Of a DNA stretch of 64,000 bases, positions 1 through 11,289 are shown piece after piece; position 1 is the first letter of the stretch; each line of letters starts with the position of its first letter. Source of the DNA: Acanthosepion esculentum (Eukaryota; Mollusca; Cephalopoda; Sepiida; Sepiidae); assembly GCA_964036315.1 (NCBI GenBank), contig OZ038482.1, forward strand, positions 11,765,489 to 11,829,488, read 5' to 3'. The position numbers were made by a program, and so were the translations under genes. The notes below the pieces were generated by a model that was given only the letters and a program-made list of their open reading frames with translations, searched no databases and was not told the DNA's origin.

Positions 1-3000
1 CACTTTACCTATGCACCGGGTCCACTAGAATAGAATTACTATGCAACACTTTACCTATGCACCGGGTCCACTAGAATAGAATTACTATGCAACACTTTAC
101 CTATGCACCGGGTCCACTAGAATAGAATTACAATGCAACACTTTACCTATGCACCGGGTCCACTAGAATAGAATTACTATGCAACACTTTACCTATGCAC
201 CGGGTCCACTAGAATAGAATTACAATGCAACACTTTACCTATGCACCGGGTCCACTAGAATAGAATTACAATGCAACACTTTACCTATGCACCGGGTCCA
301 CTAGAATAGAATGACAATGCAACACTTTACCTATGCACCGGGTCCACTAGAATAGAATTACAATGCAACACTTTACCTATGCACCGGGTCCACTAGAATA
401 GAATTACAATGCAACACTTTACCTATGCACCGGGTTCACTAGAATAGAATTACAATGCAACACTTTACCTATACACCGGGTCCACTAGATTAGAATTTCA
501 ATGCAACACTTTACCTATGCACCTGGTCCACTAGAATAAAATTACAATGCAACACTTTACCTATGCACCGGGTCCACTAGAATAGAATTAAAATGCAACA
601 CTTTACCTATGCACCGGGTCCACTAAAATAGAATTACAATGCAACACTTTACCTATGCACCGGGTCCACTAGAATAGAATGACGATGCAACACTTTACCT
701 ATGCACCGGGTCCACTAGAATAGAATTACAATGCAACACTTTACCTATGCACCGGGTCCACTAGAATAGAATTACAATGCAACACTTTACCTATGCACCG
801 GGTCCACTAGAATAGAATTACAATGCAACACTTTACCTATGCACCGGGTCCACTAGAATAGAATTACAATGCAACACTTTACCTATGCACCGGGTTCACT
901 AGAATAGAATTACAATGCAACACTTTACCTATACACCGGGTCCACTAGAATAGAATTTCAATGCAACACTTTACCTATGCACCGGGTCCACTAGAATAGA
1001 ATTACAATGCAACACTTTACCTATGCACCGGGTCCACTAGAATAGAATTAAAATGCAACACTTTACCTATGCACCGGGTCCACTAAAATAGAATTACAAT
1101 GCAACACTTTACCTATGCACCGGGTCCACTAGAATAGAATTACTATGCAACACTTTACCTATGCACCGGGTCCACTAGAATAGAATTACAATGCAACACT
1201 TTACCTATGCACCGGGTCCACTAGAATAGAATTACTATGCAACACTTTACCTATGCACCGGGTCCACTAGAATAGAATTACAATGCAACACTTTACCTAT
1301 GCACCGGGTCCACTAGAATAGAATTACTATGCAACACTTTACCTATGCACCGGGTCCACTAGAATAGAATTACTATGCAACACTTTACCTATGCACCGGG
1401 TCCACTAGAATAGAATTACAATGCAACACTTTACCTATGCACTGGGTCCACTAGAATAGAATTACAATGCAACACTTTACCTATGCACCGGGTCCACTAG
1501 AATACAATTACAATGCAACACTTTACCTATGCACCGGGTCCACTAGAATAGAATTACAATGCAACACTTTACCTATGCACCGGGTCCACTAGAATAGAAT
1601 TACAATGCAACACTTTACCTATGCACCGGGTCCACTAGAATAGAATTACAATGCAACACTTTACCTATGCACCGGGTCCACTAGAATAGAATTACTATGC
1701 AACACTTTACCTATGCACCGGGTCCACTAGAATAGAATTACAATGCAACACTTTACCTATGCACCGGGTCCACTAGAATAGAATTACTATGCAACACTTT
1801 ACCTATGCACCGGGTCCACTAGAATAGAATTACTATGCAACACTTTACCTATGCACCGGGTCCACTAGAATAGAATTACAATGCAACACTTTACCTATGC
1901 ACCGTGTCCACTAGAATAGAATTACAATGCAACACTTTACCTATGCACCGGGTCCACTAGAATAGAATTACTATGCAACACTTTACCTATGCACCGGGTC
2001 CACTAGAATAGAATTACTATGCAACACTTTACCTATGCACCGGGTCCCTTAGAATAGAATTACTATGCAACACTTTACCTATGCACCGGGTCCACTAGAA
2101 TAGAATTACAATGCAACACTTTACCTATGCACCGGGTCCACTAGAATAGAATTACTATGCAACACTTTACCTATGCACCGGGTCCACTAGAATAGAATTA
2201 CAATGCAACACTTTACCTATGCACCGGGTCCACTAGAATAGAATTACAATGCAACACTTTACCTATGCACCGGGTCCACTAGAATAGAATGACAATGCAA
2301 CACTTTACCTATGCACCGGGTCCACTAGAATAGAATTACAATGCAACACTTTACCTATGCACCGGGTCCACTAGAATAGAATTACAATGCAACACTTTAC
2401 CTATGCACCGGGTTCACTAGAATAGAATTACAATGCAACACTTTACCTATACACCGGGTCCACTAGATTAGAATTTCAATGCAACACTTTACCTATGCAC
2501 CTGGTCCACTAGAATAGAATTACAATGCAACACTTTACCTATGCACCGGGTCCACTAGAATAGAATTAAAATGCAACACTTTACCTATGCACCGGGTCCA
2601 CTAAAATAGAATTACAATGCAACACTTTACCTATGCACCGGGTCCACTAGAATAGAATTACTATGCAACACTTTACCTATGCACCGGGTCCACTAGAATA
2701 GAATTACAATGCAACACTTTACCTATGCACCGGGTCCACTAGAATAGAATTACAATGCAACACTTTACCTATGCACCGGGTCCACTAGAATAGAATTACA
2801 ATGCAACACTTTACCTATGCACCGGGTCCACTAGAATAGAATTTCAATGCAACACTTTACCTATGCACCGGGTCCACTAGAATAGAATTACAATCCAACA
2901 CTTTACCTATGCACCGGCTCCACTAGAATAGAATTAAAATGCAACACTTTACCTATGCACCGGGTCCACTAAAATAGAATTACAATGCAACACTTTACCT

Positions 3001-3969
3001 ATGCACCGGGTCCACTAGAATAGAATTACTATGCAACACTTTACCTATGCACCGGGTCCACGAGAGTAGAATTACAATGCAACACTTTACCTATGCACCG
3101 GGTCCACTAGAATAGAATTACTATGCAACACTTTACCTATGCACCGGGTCCACTAAAATAGAATTACTATGCAACACTTTACCTATGCACCGGGTCCACT
3201 AGAATAGAATTACAATGCAACACTTTACCTATGCACCGGGTCCACTAGAATAGAATTACTATGCAACACTTTACCTATGCACCGGGTCCACTAGAATAGA
3301 ATTACAATGCAACACTTTACCTATGCACCGGGTCCACTAGAATAGAATTACAATGCAACACTTTACCTATGCACCGGGTCCACTAGAATAGAATTACAAT
3401 GCAACACTTTACCTATGCACCGGGTCCACTAGAATAGAATTACAATGCAACACTTTACCTATGCACCGGGTCCACTAGAATAGAATTACAATGCAACACT
3501 TTACCTATGCACCGGGTCCACTAGAATAGAATTTCAATGCAACACTTTACCTATGCACCGGGTTCACTAGAATAGAATTACTATGCAACACTTTACCTAT
3601 GCACCGGGTCCACTAGAATAGAATTAAAATGCAACACTTTACCTATGCACCGGGTCCACTAAAATAGAATTACAATGCAACACTTTACCTATGCACCGGG
3701 TCCACTAGAATAGAATTACAATGCAACACTTTACCTATGCACCGGGTCCACTAGAATAGAATTACAATGCAACACTTTACCTATGCACCGGGTCCACTAC
3801 AATAGAATTACAATGCAACACTTTACCTATGCACCGGGTCCACTAGAATAGAATTACAATGCAACGCTTTACCTATGAACCGGGTCCACTAAAATAGAAT
3901 TACAATGCAACACTTTACCTATGCACCGGGTCCACTAGAATAGAATTACAATGCAACACTTTACCTATG
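1..3969. repeat. 46-bp satellite array, 86 units plus 13 bp
   Basis: Head-to-tail repeat whose unit starts CACTTTACCTATGCACC and contains CCGGGTCCACTAG. Units begin at 1, 47 and so on to 3957, an exact multiple of 46, so there is no net insertion or deletion. All variation is substitution, mostly an A/T dimorphism in TTACWATG. A cluster of rare variants (GGGTTCACT, ATACACCGGG, GAATTAAAATG, CACTAAAAT) recurs at about 431, 891, 2409 and 3559. Stops occur in every frame, so it is not coding. The array runs off the left edge of the window. Confidence 0.98.
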
Positions 3970-4238
3970 TTTAGGTAAAAATGATGAAGAAACAGCGATT
4001 AATGTTAATTGATTAATGGACATCTTCACATCTTATTTTTCTGTAACAATTACGTTTTTTTTTTAATTTACAATATTAGCTGATATATTGGAAGCAGAAA
4101 TATACAAGATCCATCCACACATTGCATTTCCATAAGAAATAAAAGTAGAAATTATTATAGCCTATAGCATCAAATATTCATTTAGGGAAAGATTCACTCT
4201 TCCACACTATTTGTGTATTTTATTTTTTAGGTTGAAAT

Positions 4239-4240
<2 letters not shown>
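3970..4240. other. AT-rich unique stretch, no gene seen
   Basis: Sequence leaves the satellite abruptly after CTATG. No open frame or recognisable element was found. Confidence 0.6.

Positions 4241-4287
<47 letters not shown>
4241..4287. repeat. (TA)n microsatellite
   Basis: Uninterrupted TA dinucleotides followed by TGTGTGAG. Confidence 0.98.
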
Positions 4288-4292
<5 letters not shown>

Positions 4293-4805
4293 AGTACAGG
4301 GTTGGAACATCTTCATTCCCGGTCTGAGAACAGCAAGGATTGCATGGATTGAAATCAATGAATTCCACGTGCCTATCAGCTTGTCGAAATGTCCAATTCA
4401 GAAATGGTGCGCCAATCTTCCGAGACAAGGGAAGTAACTCAATTGTAATTTGAGTTATCGTCCTTTATAGGAGAGGGAAATTAGCCTCCCATAACATAAA
4501 TAAAAGTGAATTGTGTCAAAATCCAATCAAATTACTTTTGTAAACAAGGCATTTCAACCTTAGTTACAACGTTCCTTTTCCGAAAATGTCTTATTTACAA
4601 CAAACGATGAAAACAAATCAGCAACAATTAAACCAACAAACTAAGACAAAATCTCAACAGCCTAAGTGTCTATGTACTATGAGCAAGAGAAAATATGTTG
4701 GAAGCCCATATCTAATAGAGGATATGTCGGATAAAAAACTATCCTATACCGAACTGGAAGCCCACACCTTCGCTTTTAAAATTCGCAAACAGGTTTTGTA
4801 AATTA
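4288..4805. other. Unassigned, with a 71-codon open frame at 4586-4801
   Basis: The + strand frame at 4586-4801 is glutamine- and lysine-rich at its N-terminus and has no domain I recognise. It stops five bases before the 65-bp satellite. Neither splice structure nor homology supports it as a gene, so I record it only as a possibility. Confidence 0.3.
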
Positions 4806-5741
4806 AATCTAGTTGACACAATAGTTAAATTATATATGATTCGAATTTATATTATATATTGACTGTATAAAATCTAGTTGACACAATAGTTAAATTATAT
4901 ATGATTTGAATTTATATTATATATTGACTATGTAAAATCTAGTTGACACAATAGTTAAATTATATATGATTTGAATTCATATTATATATTGACTATGTAA
5001 AATCTAGTTGACACAATAGTTAAATTATATATGATTTGAATTTATATTATATATTGACTGTATAAAATCTAGTTGACACAATAGTTAAATTATATATGAT
5101 TTGAATTTATATTATATATTGACTGTATAAAATCTAGTTGACACAATAGTTAAATTATATATGATTTGAATTTATATTATATATTGACTGTATAAAATCT
5201 AGTTGACACAATAGTTAAATTATATATGATTTGAATTTATATTATATATTGACTGTATAAAATCTAGTTGACACAATAGTTAAATTATATATGATTTGAA
5301 TTTATATTATATATTGACTGTATAAAATCTAGTTGACACAATAGTTAAATTATATATGATTTGAATTTATATTATATATTTACTGTATAAAATCTAGTTG
5401 ACACAATAGTTAAATTATATATGATTTGAATTTATATTATATATTGACTATATAAAATCTAGTTGACACAATAGTTAAATTATATATGATTTGAATTTAT
5501 ATTATATATTGACAGTATAAAATCTAGTTGACACAATAGTTAAATTATATATGATTTGAATTTATATTATATATTGACTATGTAAAATCTAGTTGACACA
5601 ATAGTTAAATTATATATGATTTGAATTTATATTATATATTGACTGTATAAAATCTAGTTGACACAATAGTTAAATTATATATGATTTGAATTTATATTAT
5701 CTGTTGACTATGTAAAATCTAGTTGACACAATAGTTAAATT
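4806..5741. repeat. 65-bp satellite, 14.4 units
   Basis: The unit starts AATCTAGTTGACACAATAG and ends in TATTGACTGTATAA. Starts at 4806, 4871, 4936 and onward to 5716 are spaced exactly 65 bp. Differences are few, mainly GACTGTATAA versus GACTATGTAA. It is very AT-rich and not coding. Confidence 0.97.
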
Positions 5742-5759
5742 AATCGACAAAATAACACA

Positions 5760-6127
5760 GAATTCAGCAAAAATGAAAGAACTTTACTACAGAGACACTT
5801 GAATACACTAAGGAACCTAGAAAAGAAATAAAGAAATCTATATTACCTGCTTGGACAAGGCAGGTGTGATTTCCATCATGAATAAGAACACCTACGATGA
5901 TAAAATTAATTTACGACTCAACGATACCGACACATATGAAAAAATAAACGTACATAAAATAATTACTGAAAGACCAAAATTGATAAAGTGATTAGGAAAC
6001 TAATTAAAAATGAAAACAAATCATTCTATAGACTAATAGAATGTTACCGTAGAATACCTAAACTTTATGGTCTCTCTAAAATCCACAAGACTTACATTCC
6101 AATACGCCCCATTATTTCAGGTACAGA
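5760..6127 (+). pseudogene. Penelope-like reverse transcriptase fragment (RT motifs 1-2)
   Basis: Conceptual translation gives LDKAGVISIMNKNTYDD from about 5852, the N-terminal strand of PLE reverse transcriptase, then a stop near 5988. In another frame follows the family hallmark LYGLSKIHK...PIRPIISGT (about 6057-6125). PLE reverse transcriptases normally continue with about 70 residues and then the first catalytic aspartate, but here the match ends and a different repeat begins at 6128. There are at least two frameshifts or stops, so it is not functional. Assignment rests on the motif pair, which is distinctive for PLEs. The subfamily is not determined. Confidence 0.85.
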
Positions 6128-6400
6128 TGTAGAGGACTGTGTGTGTATTTACGTGTTGTTGTATTAGAAACACGTGTGTAACTCCTGGTAGAATATTAAA
6201 AGGTCCAACTACAAGAAAATGGTCGGACTTGAATTTAGTCCAACTGAAGATAAAAAGACTGTAGAGGATCGTGTGTGTTTGTGTGTTGTTGTATTAGAAA
6301 CCCGTGTGTAACTCCTGGTAGAATATTAAAAGGTCCAACTACATTAAAATTCGCGGACTTAATTTGTCCAACCGAAGATGAAAAAAGACAAACAAGACAG

Positions 6401-6402
<2 letters not shown>
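6128..6402 (+). repeat. Repeat family E, tandem dimer of 132 bp
   Basis: Two direct copies start with GTAGAGGA at 6129 and 6261 and share CGTGTGTAACTCCTGGTAG and AAAAGGTCCAAC. The second copy runs into (TA)n through CAAACAAGACAG. One inverted copy is at 38335-38480, also abutting (TA)n at the same end. Confidence 0.85.

Positions 6403-6466
<64 letters not shown>
6403..6466. repeat. (TA)n microsatellite at the end of family E
   Basis: About 32 TA units directly continuing family E copy 2. Confidence 0.98.
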
Positions 6467-6468
<2 letters not shown>

Positions 6469-6945
6469 CAACAAATATGTATTAAACAAATTACAAAGCA
6501 CATAGACAGTTAACATTGTGTTTGCGTGTGAACATTTGTGTGTGTGTGAACGTTCGTATTTTGGTGAATGTTATTTTGGAGAAGTTCGTAAGTGTTCGTA
6601 TTTTGGTGAATGTTTGTAATGTTCATAGCGTTTTCCCAGAAATGGGAAACGCTGATCTTCTAAGAGCTTACATCTTGTCGCTGAAATAAAGAAAAAGAGA
6701 TTTACCTCACCTCCACGCGAAGTGGGATTCGGCACGAGGCCTGAAGAAAAGAAGACGTCGAGGCAAGGAGTCACCCAGTATTTATAGTATGGGGGAGAGA
6801 GAGACCCCTAGTGAAGAATTTGGAAATTAAGGAGGAGCTAACACCGACACAGTGATCGCTAGCCAAAAAATGACAAAAGCCATAACTAAAATGTTTACCT
6901 TTTCCTTGGAACAATCTGTCCATCACATATAAAAAAAAATGCAGG
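6467..6945. other. Unassigned, with a short tandem duplication
   Basis: GTTCGTATTTTGGTGAATGT occurs twice (6551 and 6595). ATTCGGCACGAGG at 6727-6739 resembles a cDNA cloning adapter. No gene is recognised. Confidence 0.5.
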
Positions 6946-7225
6946 CAACCTAGTTGAAAAACGAGTGAAAACAAATATGACTGATAAACTCATGGCCTGT
7001 GTAGATACAGAATCCCTTTACAGTAACGTCCCGGTTGAAAGATGCATAAATCTCTTTTTAAAAAAATATCTAACAAAATCAAAGATAAATCTCTCTCTGT
7101 CAATGGCTAAAATAATAATAAAAATCTGCCGTCTCATCACCAATCAATTTATAAACAAAAATTGGGATGGTATGCACTTTCTTAGAATTTCTCGAATCTT
7201 ATCCTTTCTAAAATATTTTACCTAA
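6946..7225 (+). pseudogene. Penelope-like reverse transcriptase fragment (RT motif 3)
   Basis: The frame from about 6965 contains LMACVDTESLYSNVPVERC, which matches the PLE strand with the first catalytic aspartate (usual form SFDVxSLFTNVP). The aspartate of VDTESLY is retained. It continues as FLKKYL and a lysine-rich stretch before degenerating near 7200. It could be the downstream part of the element at 5760-6127, because the order is right, but most of the roughly 70 residues that should separate the two parts are missing and family E plus (TA)n lie between. There is no downstream YxDD region here. Confidence 0.8.
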
Positions 7226-7701
7226 GTAATCAATATAATTCTAATATATTAATTGTTATGGGAACTTACCCATAATAAGAATGGACTATTCCGTACCTCA
7301 TAAATACTGCGCGTCAAGAGGAAGCAGCAGTGAGTCAGGCAATCCTTTTTGGACGACTCGGCTAGATAAGCTATAGTTTTAAATAGGTCCCTCCCCCTTT
7401 CCACTTAGGATAAAATCTCTTCCCTGGGAGCAGGTTTTCCGCCCACGCGGCGCCAGCGTATCCGACTCCAAGAAAGAATACTCTGACTTTAGAATTTCAG
7501 TTTTTCTGTTTCTGACTAGTCCTGTATATATCGTCTCTTCATCTAACTTAAATCTAATATAAATATGTCTCCATTAACTATGTCCTGAAGATGGTCTATT
7601 AGACCGAAGCGTCTGACGTTGACAGAATAACAAAAACAAAAACAAAATAAAAAAACAGTAAACTCGCATATTCGGATTTTGCTTTGTCTTTTCCACATTT
7701 T

Positions 7702-7705
<4 letters not shown>
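7226..7705 (+). mobile_element. Non-autonomous hammerhead element, family J copy 1
   Basis: The part from about 7469 to 7705 matches the minus strand of 18342-18576 nearly base for base, including the hammerhead at 7581-7624 and the adenine-rich stretch AACAAAAACAAAAACAAAAT. Both copies stop at TTTTCATCA followed by (TA)n. 7226-7468 has no counterpart and carries a small inverted repeat, TTATGGG/CCCATAA. There is no open frame, so it depended on other machinery. PLE ancestry is inferred from the ribozyme. Confidence 0.75.
7581..7624 (+). ncRNA. Hammerhead-like motif, family J
   Basis: Stem I TGTC (7581-7584) pairs with GACA (7621-7624). Core CTGAAGA is at 7585-7591, followed by one extra T, then stem II GGTCT/AGACC around ATT, then GAA (7606-7608). 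Stem III is GCGT/ACGT with a CTG loop, then T at the cleavage position. The usual A15.1-U16.1 pair is G-U here. Activity is uncertain because of that pair and the extra nucleotide after the core. Confidence 0.6.

Positions 7706-7759
<54 letters not shown>
7706..7759. repeat. (TA)n microsatellite at the 3' end of family J
   Basis: About 27 units directly after TTTTCATCA. Confidence 0.98.
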
Positions 7760-7761
<2 letters not shown>

Positions 7762-8304
7762 ATTATTTTTTTTTAAAATATGATTCCATCGCGACACAGA
7801 GAAATACTTTTTGGAAACTTGACTCAAGTCCTAAAGTTTAATTTGAATATTAAACTTAAAATTTAGAGTACAGTTTCATTCTCAAACGATGTTTAGAATA
7901 CTTAAATGACAAAATGTTTTACTCATTTATAGGTTGGAAATGGAGATGGAATCTCGGTTTTTTTCTTTCCTTATCAAGGGGTCAGTACTATGATGAAAAT
8001 ATAAATGTTTATCATACGTCAAATTTTTGAAGTCGTGTAAAGCTGGGGGATTTTTGTCTGGCTACAATGGCCTTTTTTCCCAGGCTTTGTTGTTTTTATT
8101 ACTATTTGTTAAAAATTGCTGATTGATGTTCTAGTTCTGCTTTTTATTTATTTGTTGTTTTTTTCGTTGGTGTTTTCTTAAACGGGTGTGTCGATATGAT
8201 TGGGTTGTATTTTTAATCCTATATTTTCATATGTGTCTGAAATTAATTTAATTTGCTAATAGATGTTATATAGTACCGTGTAATTATTTATATATGGTAT
8301 TGTG

Positions 8305-8306
<2 letters not shown>
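7760..8306. other. T-rich stretch, no gene seen
   Basis: Low-complexity AT-rich DNA without a recognisable element. Confidence 0.5.

Positions 8307-8372
<66 letters not shown>
8307..8372. repeat. (TA)n microsatellite
   Basis: About 33 units ending in TGAAGAAATATAG, the left edge of family A. Confidence 0.98.
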
Positions 8373-8375
<3 letters not shown>

Positions 8376-8473
8376 GAAATATAGTCTTAAAGTGTGCTAT
8401 ATTTATGGGATAAAGTGCTCAATATCAGAGATAGAACGTGTGTAAATATAAAAGTGAACATAGAAGTGAACAC

Positions 8474-8520
8474 TTAGAGGCGACAGTCTGTTTTATGCTA
8501 GATGCAATCGTCAGGCAACT
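8474..8520 (-). ncRNA. Hammerhead-like motif, left arm of family A copy 1
   Basis: On the minus strand it has CTGACGA, then TTGCATCTAGCAT (stem II TGC/GCA), then AAA where GAA is expected, then ACAGACTGTC (stem III ACA/TGT with loop GAC, cleavage base C). The lost G12 makes this copy probably inactive. Confidence 0.55.
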
Positions 8521-9640
8521 AGTGCTGTTATTTTGCTCGGCTATTTATATATACGGGTCAGTGGTGCAGTGTGGGTAGTCTAATTTGGCGGTTATTTTTA
8601 CCGGAAGTCGTTTATTTGTTCATTTATTTATTTGTGTCAAATTATTTTGCTTGATTTTATTTAATTTTATTTTTATTTTTTATCTTATATGTTTATTTAT
8701 TTATTTTATTTTGATCGGTGTTTTTATTAACATAGTAAAAATTTGTTTATATAGCTTATTGTGGGTAGTCTATTATGGCCGTTATTTTACCGGAAGTCGT
8801 TTATTTGCTTATTTATTTGGCTCAAATTGTTTTGCTTGTTTTTATTCATTTTAATTTTAATTTTTTATCTTATATATTTATTTATTATTTTTTTATTTTG
8901 GTCGGTGTTTTTATTAACGTAATAAAAATTTGTTTATATAGCTTATTTAATAGTTTTTTTTGGGGGGGAGATAAAGCTATTTGTTGAATTTGGGGGTTGA
9001 TTGTTGTGGTTTGTTCTGATTATTATTTTGGTGGGAACGGTTTTTTATTTATTTATTTGGATTGATTATCTTTATTTGTTTTTTATAAACGGCTAGTTTA
9101 TAGGTATCGGTTGTTATTTTATTTATATATTTGGATGTATTTAGATCAATTTATTATACTTCATTTTTTTATCGTTATATAACAGTTATAGCTATCTTTC
9201 GTCCGATTTTTTGTTTTGATTTTTTATAGTCTAATTTTTTGGTCATAATAGTTTGATAATTTGTTTATTATTTACTTTATTTATTGATTTTGTTCCTTAT
9301 TTTTTATTCTATTTCGTCTATTCTAACAGGTGTGATTTAGTAATTTGTTTGGATTAATTTATTTTGCTTATTTTATTGTCATTTTGTTTGTTTATGTATT
9401 TATTTATTTTTTCCGTTTTCGATTTTTAAGTTACGTAGTAAAAATTTGTTTTCATGTCTGCATTTTGAGATTAGCTCGGATCTTTTATTTAATAATTTAT
9501 TTTGGTCTGGGAAGGTAATGATAGCTATTTTTTCCTATCAAATTCGGGTTTTACTTCCGTTAAAAATAACCGCCAAAATAAACTACCCACTATGCACCAC
9601 TGACCCGTATATATAAATAGCCGAGAAAAATAACAGGACT

Positions 9641-9690
9641 AGTTGCCTGACGATTGCATCTAGCATGAAACAGACTGTCGCTTCTAAGTG
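9641..9690 (+). ncRNA. Hammerhead-like motif, right arm of family A copy 1
   Basis: CTGACGA at 9647-9653, stem II region TTGCATCTAGCAT with TGC/GCA pairs, GAA at 9667-9669, stem III ACA/TGT with loop GAC, and C at 9679. GC on each side begins stem I. The only departure from the consensus core is one extra T before stem II, opposed by a T. Confidence 0.6.
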
Positions 9691-9705
9691 TTGTCTTCTA
9701 TGTTC

Positions 9706-9709
<4 letters not shown>

Positions 9710-9762
<53 letters not shown>
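9710..9762. repeat. (TA)n microsatellite
   Basis: Continues directly from the right end of family A and runs into the inverted repeat at 9763. Confidence 0.97.
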
Positions 9763-9769
<7 letters not shown>

Positions 9770-9888
9770 ATTAATTGATTTAAAATATGTTTTTTTCGCT
9801 ACACAGTGATACCATGTTTCAGAAATGGAAGCTAAATGGTATCACTGTGTAGCGAAAAAAACATATTTTAAATCAATTAATTTATAAT
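9763..9888. repeat. Perfect 53-bp inverted repeat with 20-nt loop
   Basis: The left arm 9763-9815 ends CACAGTGATACCAT. The right arm 9836-9888 begins ATGGTATCACTGTG and is its exact reverse complement over all 53 bases. The loop 9816-9835 starts GTTTCAG. A transcript would form a long perfect hairpin. There is no open frame. Confidence 0.95.
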
Positions 9889-9979
9889 ATTAATGCTCTG
9901 TAAATTTACATTGAGCACTATTGTGTAAAAATAAAAATATCTATAGAACACCGGATTTTATATCTTACTGTTCTTTCTT

Positions 9980-9985
<6 letters not shown>

Positions 9986-10033
<48 letters not shown>
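9986..10033. repeat. (TA)n microsatellite
   Basis: About 24 units, preceded by CTTTTTATT. Confidence 0.98.
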
Positions 10034-10034
<1 letters not shown>

Positions 10035-10499
10035 TAGGATTTTTTCATCCATTTATAAATTACTAATTTTTAAGGCATATATTTGGTGGTGTCAGCAAAA
10101 AAAAAACCGTTATTTCATTTCTTTGATTTAATATATTTTGTTTATTAGAAACTTGATAATATGTAGTTTTTCATGTAGGCATAAACGGGGTGGGTCATCC
10201 CAGATTCTACAAGTTCTTGTTCTATTTATTATTATCCATTTTACTGTTGGTGTTTTATTGGTTTCTTTTAAATGCTAAAAATATTTAGACAGGGATGTTT
10301 GGTTTCGGTGTGTAATATTATTGAAGGAACTTTGGAGTTGTCTTCACCTCATATATAAATAATTACACAATTCCAAAAATAATTATGTAATTGTAGAAAC
10401 CTTGAAAATTGCCCTTTGAATAAAAAAAAATGCAAAATAGAATCCGTAGTATACAATTCACAATCTGATCCATTGAGAATCCAAATATTGAAAAGATAT
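10034..10499. other. AT-rich stretch, no gene seen
   Basis: Two short overlapping minus-strand frames here have no recognisable content. Confidence 0.5.
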
Positions 10500-10730
10500 A
10501 TATAGGCCCCACAAGAAACGAATTTAAAATGAGGTGGAGACAACGCAAAGCGACAACATTCTGTTTCATGCTTCAACGCAATCTTCAGGCTATCGACTAT
10601 TTATATATACTGGACAGTGTTATATTATGGATAGCAACATCTATTGTGATTGGGTAGATGGTAACATGTTTCGAATTACTCTACAGGCTTTTGAGTAAAA
10701 TTAATTATGGGCCCGAATGTATAGATAGAT
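10500..10730 (-). mobile_element. Family B hammerhead repeat, copy 1 (partial)
   Basis: Aligns with 21200-21440 through the hammerhead, the following TGGACAG/ATTATGG region, and TTTTGAGTAAAATTAATT. It is related to family A in layout (hammerhead, then CTATTTATATATA) but diverged in sequence. Confidence 0.65.
10552..10592 (-). ncRNA. Hammerhead-like motif, family B copy 1
   Basis: Minus strand: CTGAAGA (10588-10582), stem II TGC/GCA, GAA, stem III ACA/TGT with loop GAA, cleavage base T. Stem I pairing is weak. As in families A and J, one extra base follows the core. Confidence 0.5.
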
Positions 10731-11289
10731 CTTTAAAATAGATAGATACATAGATAGATAGTGTTTAAGCTTTTATGTATTCAAAGTTTGTCTTTGTCCC
10801 ATTCAGCAATTTCAATTCTAACATTTCCTTTACGTCCTTACATTTCGTTTCAAACAATAATATTGTGTTTAGTGATTGGTACTTTTTTAAACGCTAATGA
10901 TTTTATTAGTCTTCCAGCGCTGTTGGTGTTTGACATTTGTACGCGTCTCGTCTTGCATGAAATCTTTGTTTATTCAAAATAAAGGAGGAATTGAACCGCG
11001 TTACTATTTGGGGGGGGGCTCAGAAACGAACACTTTGAATGATTCTGAAAAGTTAACCCAAACACATACAGCTTTTGAAAATGAGGTCTGCCTGTAACAC
11101 TTGAAAATTGGTAGAGCATCAGACTGGACGTGCTTTATTTAATTTGTCTTTGCCAAATACGATTTGCTTCTTCACGGTTTTCAAAAAGTGGCCATTCACA
11201 GTCATCGACTTAGAACATATGTGAGAAACGTGATTTTGTCAAAAGCGATTGCTTTTAATTGGAAGCCAAGCAAACAAATTGGCATTTCT
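10731..11289. other. No gene seen; short GATA tract at the left edge
   Basis: ATAGATAGATACATAGATAG near 10738, then ordinary AT-rich sequence. Confidence 0.5.

Larger units (their letters stand above)
8373..9709. mobile_element. Non-autonomous family A element, complete copy with inverted ends
   Basis: The ends are inverted repeats of about 158 bp (8451-8609 and 9552-9709), each carrying a hammerhead-like motif and the sequence TATATACGGGTCAGTGGTGCA. The interior is T-rich and non-coding. Next to the left arm is a direct duplication of about 190 bp: GTGGGTAGTCTA...ACCGGAAGTCG is near 8570 and again near 8761. Other copies are at 20513-21078 (truncated) and 31632-32860. (TA)n lies on both sides. 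The inverted, ribozyme-bearing ends resemble the pseudo-LTRs of PLEs, which is an inference. Confidence 0.8.

Noticed and set aside
1..3969. CRISPR array
   Set aside because: Units are contiguous 46-mers without unique spacers, and the setting is eukaryotic.
6235..6516. Ile-Tyr repeat open frames across (TA)n tracts here and at 4207, 7543, 15653, 16389, 22211, 24108, 31010, 37579 and 38044
   Set aside because: Produced by TA dinucleotides plus chance flanking codons; the same residues appear on both strands.
6727..6739. ATTCGGCACGAGG, matching 13 bases of a common EcoRI cDNA adapter
   Set aside because: The preceding base breaks the full EcoRI adapter sequence and the flanks read as ordinary genomic DNA. 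A 13-base match is plausible by chance in a genome of this kind. Long-read coverage would settle it.
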